Source of the DNA: Planctomycetota bacterium
GTDB taxonomy: Bacteria; Planctomycetota; Phycisphaerae; UBA1845
Reading direction: 5' to 3'
Assembly (NCBI GenBank): GCA_022563055.1
Contig: JADFOB010000017.1
Location: 1 to 10,463, forward strand
DNA: 10,463 nucleotides
This document shows, piece after piece, positions 6,553-10,463 of the stretch. The first letter of the stretch is position 1; every line of letters begins with the position of its first letter. A program made the translations under genes and the position numbers. Below the pieces are notes generated by a model. It did no database searches. It saw only the letters and a list, made by a program, of their open reading frames with translations, and was not told the DNA's origin.

Positions 6553-9459
6553 ATGAAAGAACGCTTGAAACGCTTCCAGCGTGGTAGGGCAGGTGGTTGT
6601 TCCGATTCCATCGGAATGTTCACCTGCCTTCCCGGCCAATGGCAGGTCAACGCTCCGCCTACGGCGGACCAACGACCTGCCCTACGGGTCTTATTCGCAA
6701 CCTGCGCAGTGCTTGCGGGTTCGATTGCTGCGCTTGGCGCCGGTCCCCAATACGCGACGCCTGGAGTGCAGCAGGAGCGCTCGTTTGTCCTGCGCGTCGG
6801 GCGGATCCTTCCCGTGTCACCCGATCAGCCGTGGGAAATCAAATCCGGCGTGATTATCGTGCGTAACGGGCGCATCGAGGCGGTCGGTCGAGACTTGGAC
6901 CTTCCGCCCGACCTTCGCATCATCGAGCTCAAAGATGCGACGGTGATACCGGGCCTGATCGCAGCCGCTACGGACATGGCACGGGCGCATACGGGTGATG
7001 AGTCGGCGGCTGCGGGTTACCACGCCGTCGATGCGTTTGACATCTACGGCGACTACGCGGCCACCTTGGCCGGCGGTGTGACCACGATCCATCTCAATCC
7101 CGGATCCCATCGCCTCATCACCGGACAAGGCGCGATCGTAAAGCTCGGCGGACCGCCCGGTGATCGCATCGTGGTGGAACGGGCGGACCTGACGATCAAC
7201 CTGGGCGAGCCGGCCTTCGATCCGCCCAAAGACGTAACCTACCGCACGCCGGCTTCGTCCGATGTGGCGATTCCACCGGGCCTGCGCCAGCGACCCACCT
7301 CGAGATTGGGACAATTCCTGGCGCTCGAAGAGATCCTCGCTGATGCCCTGAGGCAACCTCTTTCGGGCGACCGGACGATGCATCGCACGGCGCTGGCAGC
7401 GGTGTGGCGCGCGGGAAAACCGCTGCGTGTGCAGGTTCAACGCGGCGCCGATATCGTGGGGGCGGTCGCCTTTCTTAAGCGTCACAAACGAGCGGGCTAT
7501 CTGGTCGGCGGCGCCGAGGCGCACCTGGCCATGACTGAAATCTTACGGGCGGGCTTGCCCGTGGTGTATCAGATGCCCAACCCCCTGCGTAGCGTGAGCG
7601 ACGACATCGGCTACGATCCCGATGCGCTCGAGGCCGATCTGAGCGTGCTCGCCAAACTGCACGACGTAACGCTCGCACTGGCGCCTGCTCCCGGACAGCG
7701 AACGGTCGATTTGCGCCTCGTCGCGGCGACTGCGCTGCGGGCCGGTCTGGAGCCCCGGCGCGTTCTGGAAGCCATCACGCGCGTACCAGCCGCGATCCTC
7801 GGGATAGGTGATCGTGTCGGCAGCTTGGCACCGGGGATGGACGCCGATCTGGTCATCCTCTCGGGCGATCCGCTGGCGACCTCGACGCACGTCCATCGAG
7901 TGTACATCGGCGGAGCGCTGGTATTCGAAGCACCTCACACCGGCGCACTCGTCGTGCACGCCGGTACGATTTGGGTGAATGAAGAAAAGCAGATTCGCAA
8001 CGGATCGATCCTGATCGAGGACGGTCGGATCACCGCCGTTGGCCGATCGGTCCCGCACCCGCCGTTCGCCCGCTTCGTGGACGCCGGCGAGCACGGGTTT
8101 GTCGCGCCCGGTTTCATCGACGCGCTCGGACATCTGGGCCTCGACGGCGATGAGAGCACACCGGGACCGGAACTCTCGCTTAGTGTGATCGTCGGTGTTC
8201 CCGACGTTACCGAGCGCCGTGTGGCGAGGGCGGGCGTGACGACGGTACTCCTTACGGGCTATTCGGTCTCATCGCAGGGATCGCAGATGACCGCCGTGAA
8301 AACAAGCGGTCGCGATCGGGCGTCGCGCGTGGTGCGAGGGACGGCCGCGGTGATCTTCAATCTGCGCAAGGCTGATCCGATGGACGTCTCGAAGCGACTC
8401 AGCGGGCGTCTGGAAGCCGGCAAGAAGTACCGGCAGAAGTGGCTCAAGTACGAAAAGGAGCTGGCGGAGTGGAAGGAAAAACAGGCCAAGGGCGAGGTCG
8501 TCAACGGAAAGCCCAAGATGGAGGAGGCCGCGGATGACGAATCCAAAGTCGATCCGATCACCGGTACCTGGGCGGTCACGATCTCCGGTGGGCCCATCCC
8601 GGAACCACAGACCGCCACGATGAAACTCCGATTAACGGGCAGCGACATCGAGGGGCGTATGAGCATCCCCGGCGCTCCGGAAGAAGTGAAGATCGTCGCC
8701 ACGCTCGATGGCACGCATATTTCCGGCGAGATTCAGATCGATACCCGTGGGATGGGTTACCCGACGATCGAGGCTGACATCGTCGAGGAGGATCACATCG
8801 TCGGAATCATCAGCTTCCAGGGCATCGACGTCGACCTGGACGCGCTGCGGACCGACAAGTCCGCCGTCGAGTTCAAGGTGGTTAAGCGTCGCACGCGCGG
8901 CAAGGGCGGGCGACCGCTGCCGCCCAAGGTGGATGAAGCGCTCGAACCCCTACGCGCTGTGCTCGATCAGAAGATCCCCATTGTCGTGTCCGTTCGGACG
9001 GCGGCGCAGATGGAGGCTGTTCTGGAAGTCGTGACGTCGTTCGAGGTCGCGCTGGTTCTGGTGGGTGCGGAGGAGGCCGCCACACTGGCTGACAAGCTGG
9101 TCGAGAAGAGCGTCGGCGTGATCGTGCGAACACCCATCGAGCGATGGCGCCATCACGAACGATACCATCAAGCCGACGACCTGTCGCGCAAGGGGATTTC
9201 CATCGCCTTTATGAGCGACGCCGAAGACGGCGCGCGAACACTGCCGCTCGTGGGTCTGCACGCCGTTGAGCGCGGACTCTCGCCCGACGCCGCATTGGCT
9301 GCGTTCACCACGCGGGTGAGCCGTATGTTCAAGCTGGACGACGAGATTGGATCGCTCGAGGTCGGGAGGCACGGCGATCTGGTGATCTACGAAGGCCATC
9401 CGTTCGAGGCGGGCAGTCGCCTGAAACGCGTCATCATCGGCGGGGAGGAAGTTCAGTGA
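6553..9459 (+). CDS. Secreted double-module amidohydrolase-like fusion protein (968 aa)
   Basis: Two complete amidohydrolase-like modules in one chain. Module 1 (about 78-458): 'GVIIVRNGRIEAVG' (99-112), 'IPGLIAAATD' (132-141), 'GGVTTIHL' (174-181), 'PLRVQVQRGADIV' (290-302), 'LVGGAEAH' (317-324), 'RVGSLAPGMDADLVIL' (421-436). Module 2 (about 464-968): 'GSILIEDGRITAVG' (484-497), 'APGFIDALGHLG' (518-529), 'AGVTTVLL' (560-567), 'PIVVSVRTAAQM' (809-820), 'AFMSDAEDG' (885-893), 'EIGSLEVGRHGDLVIY' (931-946). Module 1 has no metal ligand I can identify (Q294, G319). Module 2 keeps only the second His of HxH (L525-G-H527) and perhaps D889. A charged helix and a beta-rich domain are inserted in module 2 (about 619-780). 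The start is uncertain: ATG 6553 has a weak CGGAA upstream, and residues 11-44 are encoded by a REP doublet, followed by a hydrophobic core (46-63) of a signal peptide. ATG 6616 is an alternative. The next gene starts within its stop (TGATG). Confidence 0.88.
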   Translation: MKERLKRFQRGRAGGCSDSIGMFTCLPGQWQVNAPPTADQRPALRVLFATCAVLAGSIAALGAGPQYATPGVQQERSFVLRVGRILPVSPDQPWEIKSGVIIVRNGRIEAVGRDLDLPPDLRIIELKDATVIPGLIAAATDMARAHTGDESAAAGYHAVDAFDIYGDYAATLAGGVTTIHLNPGSHRLITGQGAIVKLGGPPGDRIVVERADLTINLGEPAFDPPKDVTYRTPASSDVAIPPGLRQRPTSRLGQFLALEEILADALRQPLSGDRTMHRTALAAVWRAGKPLRVQVQRGADIVGAVAFLKRHKRAGYLVGGAEAHLAMTEILRAGLPVVYQMPNPLRSVSDDIGYDPDALEADLSVLAKLHDVTLALAPAPGQRTVDLRLVAATALRAGLEPRRVLEAITRVPAAILGIGDRVGSLAPGMDADLVILSGDPLATSTHVHRVYIGGALVFEAPHTGALVVHAGTIWVNEEKQIRNGSILIEDGRITAVGRSVPHPPFARFVDAGEHGFVAPGFIDALGHLGLDGDESTPGPELSLSVIVGVPDVTERRVARAGVTTVLLTGYSVSSQGSQMTAVKTSGRDRASRVVRGTAAVIFNLRKADPMDVSKRLSGRLEAGKKYRQKWLKYEKELAEWKEKQAKGEVVNGKPKMEEAADDESKVDPITGTWAVTISGGPIPEPQTATMKLRLTGSDIEGRMSIPGAPEEVKIVATLDGTHISGEIQIDTRGMGYPTIEADIVEEDHIVGIISFQGIDVDLDALRTDKSAVEFKVVKRRTRGKGGRPLPPKVDEALEPLRAVLDQKIPIVVSVRTAAQMEAVLEVVTSFEVALVLVGAEEAATLADKLVEKSVGVIVRTPIERWRHHERYHQADDLSRKGISIAFMSDAEDGARTLPLVGLHAVERGLSPDAALAAFTTRVSRMFKLDDEIGSLEVGRHGDLVIYEGHPFEAGSRLKRVIIGGEEVQ
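6584..6685. repeat. REP doublet (REPIN/BIME-like) with GTAG ends, inside the fifth operon gene
   Basis: The element begins with GTAG (6584) and ends with CTAC (6685). GTAGGGCAGGT (6584-6594) and ACCTGCCCTAC (6675-6685) are perfect inverted copies. Pairing extends to 6604/6665 with 19 of 21 positions matched. Each half is itself a palindrome of 41 bases. Half 1 (6588-6628) has GGCAGGTG against CACCTGCC plus an inner TTCCGAT/ATCGGAA stem. Half 2 (6641-6681) has GGCAGGT against ACCTGCC plus an inner TCCGCC/GGCGGA stem. Both have three-base loops, and 12 bases separate them. Two inverted REP palindromes each preceded by GTAG is the known architecture of REP doublets mobilised by RAYT (TnpA-REP) transposases. 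It is 102 bases, exactly 34 codons, with no stop in the gene's frame. Confidence 0.85.
8551..8892 (+). other. Beta-rich domain inserted in module 2 of the fusion protein
   Basis: Residues about 667-780 of the gene at 6553-9459 begin 'DPITGTWAVTISGG' and continue with alternating strands: 'TATMKLRLTGSDIEGRMS', 'EVKIVATLDGTHISGEIQ', 'YPTIEADIVEEDHIVGII'. A DP.tGtW opening followed by repeated 'l.G..i.G.i' hairpins is what small lipocalin-like or beta-barrel domains of secreted proteins look like. It follows a charged helix (about 619-645) and precedes the second half of the barrel. Function unknown; ligand binding is a guess. Confidence 0.6.
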
Positions 9460-10463
9460 TGCGCGCAACACGCACAAAGCCGACCCGCGGGCTTGAGCCC
9501 GTGCGGAACCGAACCCATGGTGATGCGTACGTCATGGCTCTTGTGGCAACATGCGTTTTTAGCGGTGGTTGGACGTCGCCATCTCAGAAAACCTCCGCCC
9601 CGCACCATGACGGTCGCTACGCCTTTCGCGTTGGCAAGGTCATCACGATGGACGGCGCGGACACCGTCGTCAACAACGCCGTCGTACTCGTATCCGACGG
9701 CAAGATCGAGCGCGTGACGCGGCAGGCGGATGTCAACATTCCGGACGGCTACCGTGTCATTGACGCGACCGACAAGTGGCTTGTCCCCGGTTTCGTCGAC
9801 GCTCACAGCCATACCGTAGCCAATTACTGGTGGATGGACCTCAACGACAGCGTCTATCTAACCAACCCCGGCCTGCGGACGCTCGAAACGATTCTGCCCG
9901 AAAACGAGTTGCTCAAAAACGCCCGGGCAGGTGGTGTCACGACGGTGATGATGATTCCCGGCAGCGGCACGAATATGAGCGGTTTCGGCACCATCGCCAA
10001 GACCGCCGGCAAGAGCGTGGACGACATGGTGGTGCGCGCGCCCGGTTCGTTGAAGATCGCCCAGGCAGGCAACCCCGAGTGGTACTGGTACGGCGTGGGG
10101 CGCAGCTTCATGAACTACAACACGCGCCAGACGCTGCAAAAAGCCTGGACCTACCACAAGGCGCTCGAGGCATACGAGAAGGGCGAGGCGGATCATCCAC
10201 CCGAATACGACCCGATCTACCACGACTTCCACGATCTGTTCGCGCGAAAGTTCCCCGTCACCGTGCACACGCAGATCTACCAGGTCGTCATGACGACCGT
10301 CGACATGCTGGCCAACAAGTTCAACCTGCGAACCGTCATCGACCATGCCACGTTCGACGGGTTCAAGACTGCCCCGCTCGTGGTGGCGGCGGGCATCTAC
10401 ACGATCAACGGCCCGCGACAGTATTGGTTCGATCGATCGCAACGCAATCTGCACGGCAACTCC
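9459..10463 (+). CDS. Secreted amidohydrolase with intact metal ligands, partial at the right edge (335 aa seen)
   Basis: The frame runs from ATG 9459 to the window end without a stop, so the C-terminus is missing. The start shares one base with the previous stop (TGATG) and has GGAGG (9444-9448) ten bases ahead. A basic n-region is followed by a hydrophobic stretch 'YVMALVATCVFSGG' (24-37), probably a signal peptide; ATG 9534 is a weaker alternative start. Fold segments: 'GKVITMDG' (59-66), 'NNAVVLVSDGKIERV' (72-86), 'VPGFVDAHSHT' (109-119), 'AGGVTTVMMIPGSG' (157-170), 'GSLKIAQAGNPEW' (196-208), 'FPVTVHTQ' (265-272), 'VIDHATFD' (293-300). The metal-ligand set of the family is visible: H116 and H118 (HxH), K199 (candidate bridging, carboxylated lysine), H270 and H296. 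The final Asp would lie beyond the edge. This is the only module in the window that looks enzymatically competent; the likely reaction is metal-dependent hydrolysis of a cyclic amide, peptide-like or related bond, but the substrate is unknown. Confidence 0.88.
   Translation, partial: MRATRTKPTRGLEPVRNRTHGDAYVMALVATCVFSGGWTSPSQKTSAPHHDGRYAFRVGKVITMDGADTVVNNAVVLVSDGKIERVTRQADVNIPDGYRVIDATDKWLVPGFVDAHSHTVANYWWMDLNDSVYLTNPGLRTLETILPENELLKNARAGGVTTVMMIPGSGTNMSGFGTIAKTAGKSVDDMVVRAPGSLKIAQAGNPEWYWYGVGRSFMNYNTRQTLQKAWTYHKALEAYEKGEADHPPEYDPIYHDFHDLFARKFPVTVHTQIYQVVMTTVDMLANKFNLRTVIDHATFDGFKTAPLVVAAGIYTINGPRQYWFDRSQRNLHGNS
9485..9506. repeat. Small palindrome in the signal-peptide region of the last gene
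   Basis: CCGC-GGGC (9485-9492), loop TTGA (9493-9496), GCCC (9497-9500), a GT bulge, then GCGG (9503-9506) form an eight-pair stem. 'GGGCTTGAGCCC' type palindromes are frequent as dispersed repeats in several bacterial groups. It encodes residues 9-16 ('TRGLEPVR'), ahead of the hydrophobic core. It could also be a translational hairpin near the start codon. Confidence 0.5.

Noticed and set aside
9459..9600. Lipoprotein signal in the last gene around 'LVATCVF'.
   Set aside because: The residues before the Cys (V-A-T) do not match a good lipobox; an ordinary signal peptide or anchor is at least as likely.
1..10463. CRISPR arrays, tRNA or rRNA genes, and transposase genes.
   Set aside because: I saw no regularly spaced direct repeats, no tRNA cloverleaf or rRNA-like stretch, and no transposase or RAYT motif in either strand's frames.

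Overview
This window is GC-rich bacterial DNA, read almost entirely on the + strand. It looks like Planctomycetota or a close relative. I base that on the small protein at 192-437, which resembles a short hypothetical family I associate with planctomycetes, and on a run of secreted amidohydrolase-like genes carrying long Lys/Glu-rich stretches. The assignment is pattern recognition only; no database search was possible.

Layout. Positions 1-191 hold a hairpin and a possible promoter. A small gene follows at 192-437. The gap 438-804 has no convincing gene but holds a GC hairpin (528-556) and a perfect TATAAT box (635-640). From 805 to the right edge there is one apparent operon of six genes: 805-2379, 2376-3566, 3567-5045, 5042-6514, 6553-9459 and 9459 to beyond 10463. 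Four of the five junctions overlap or abut (GTGA, TAG/ATG, ATGA, TGATG). The only gap, 38 bases, precedes the fifth gene. Every gene in the operon begins with a signal-peptide-like hydrophobic segment.

All six belong to the imidazolonepropionase-like branch of the amidohydrolase superfamily. The fifth encodes two modules in one chain, so the window holds seven modules. Each keeps the N-terminal beta strands (an 'I..GrI.avG' pattern), a 'PG.ID' segment or variant, a 'GvTT' or similar segment and, where complete, the C-terminal 'iGsle.G..aDlv' segment. Yet six of the seven have lost the HxH metal motif after 'PGxIDA' and most other metal ligands. Only the last, partial gene has an intact set (H116, H118, K199, H270, H296). 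The operon therefore looks like one active secreted amidohydrolase made together with six catalytically degenerate homologues. This suggests a scaffold, a hetero-oligomeric complex or a binding role for the degenerate ones. That is inference.

Modules are decorated at recurring places: a 120-residue Lys/Glu/Pro-rich insert in gene 1, a Cys-rich insert in gene 3, an acidic/basic C-terminal tail in gene 4, and a beta-rich insert in the second module of gene 5. A second striking element is a 102-base REP doublet (REPIN/BIME-like, GTAG...CTAC) at 6584-6685. It lies inside the coding sequence of gene 5, between the basic start and the hydrophobic core of its signal peptide, and is exactly 34 codons long.
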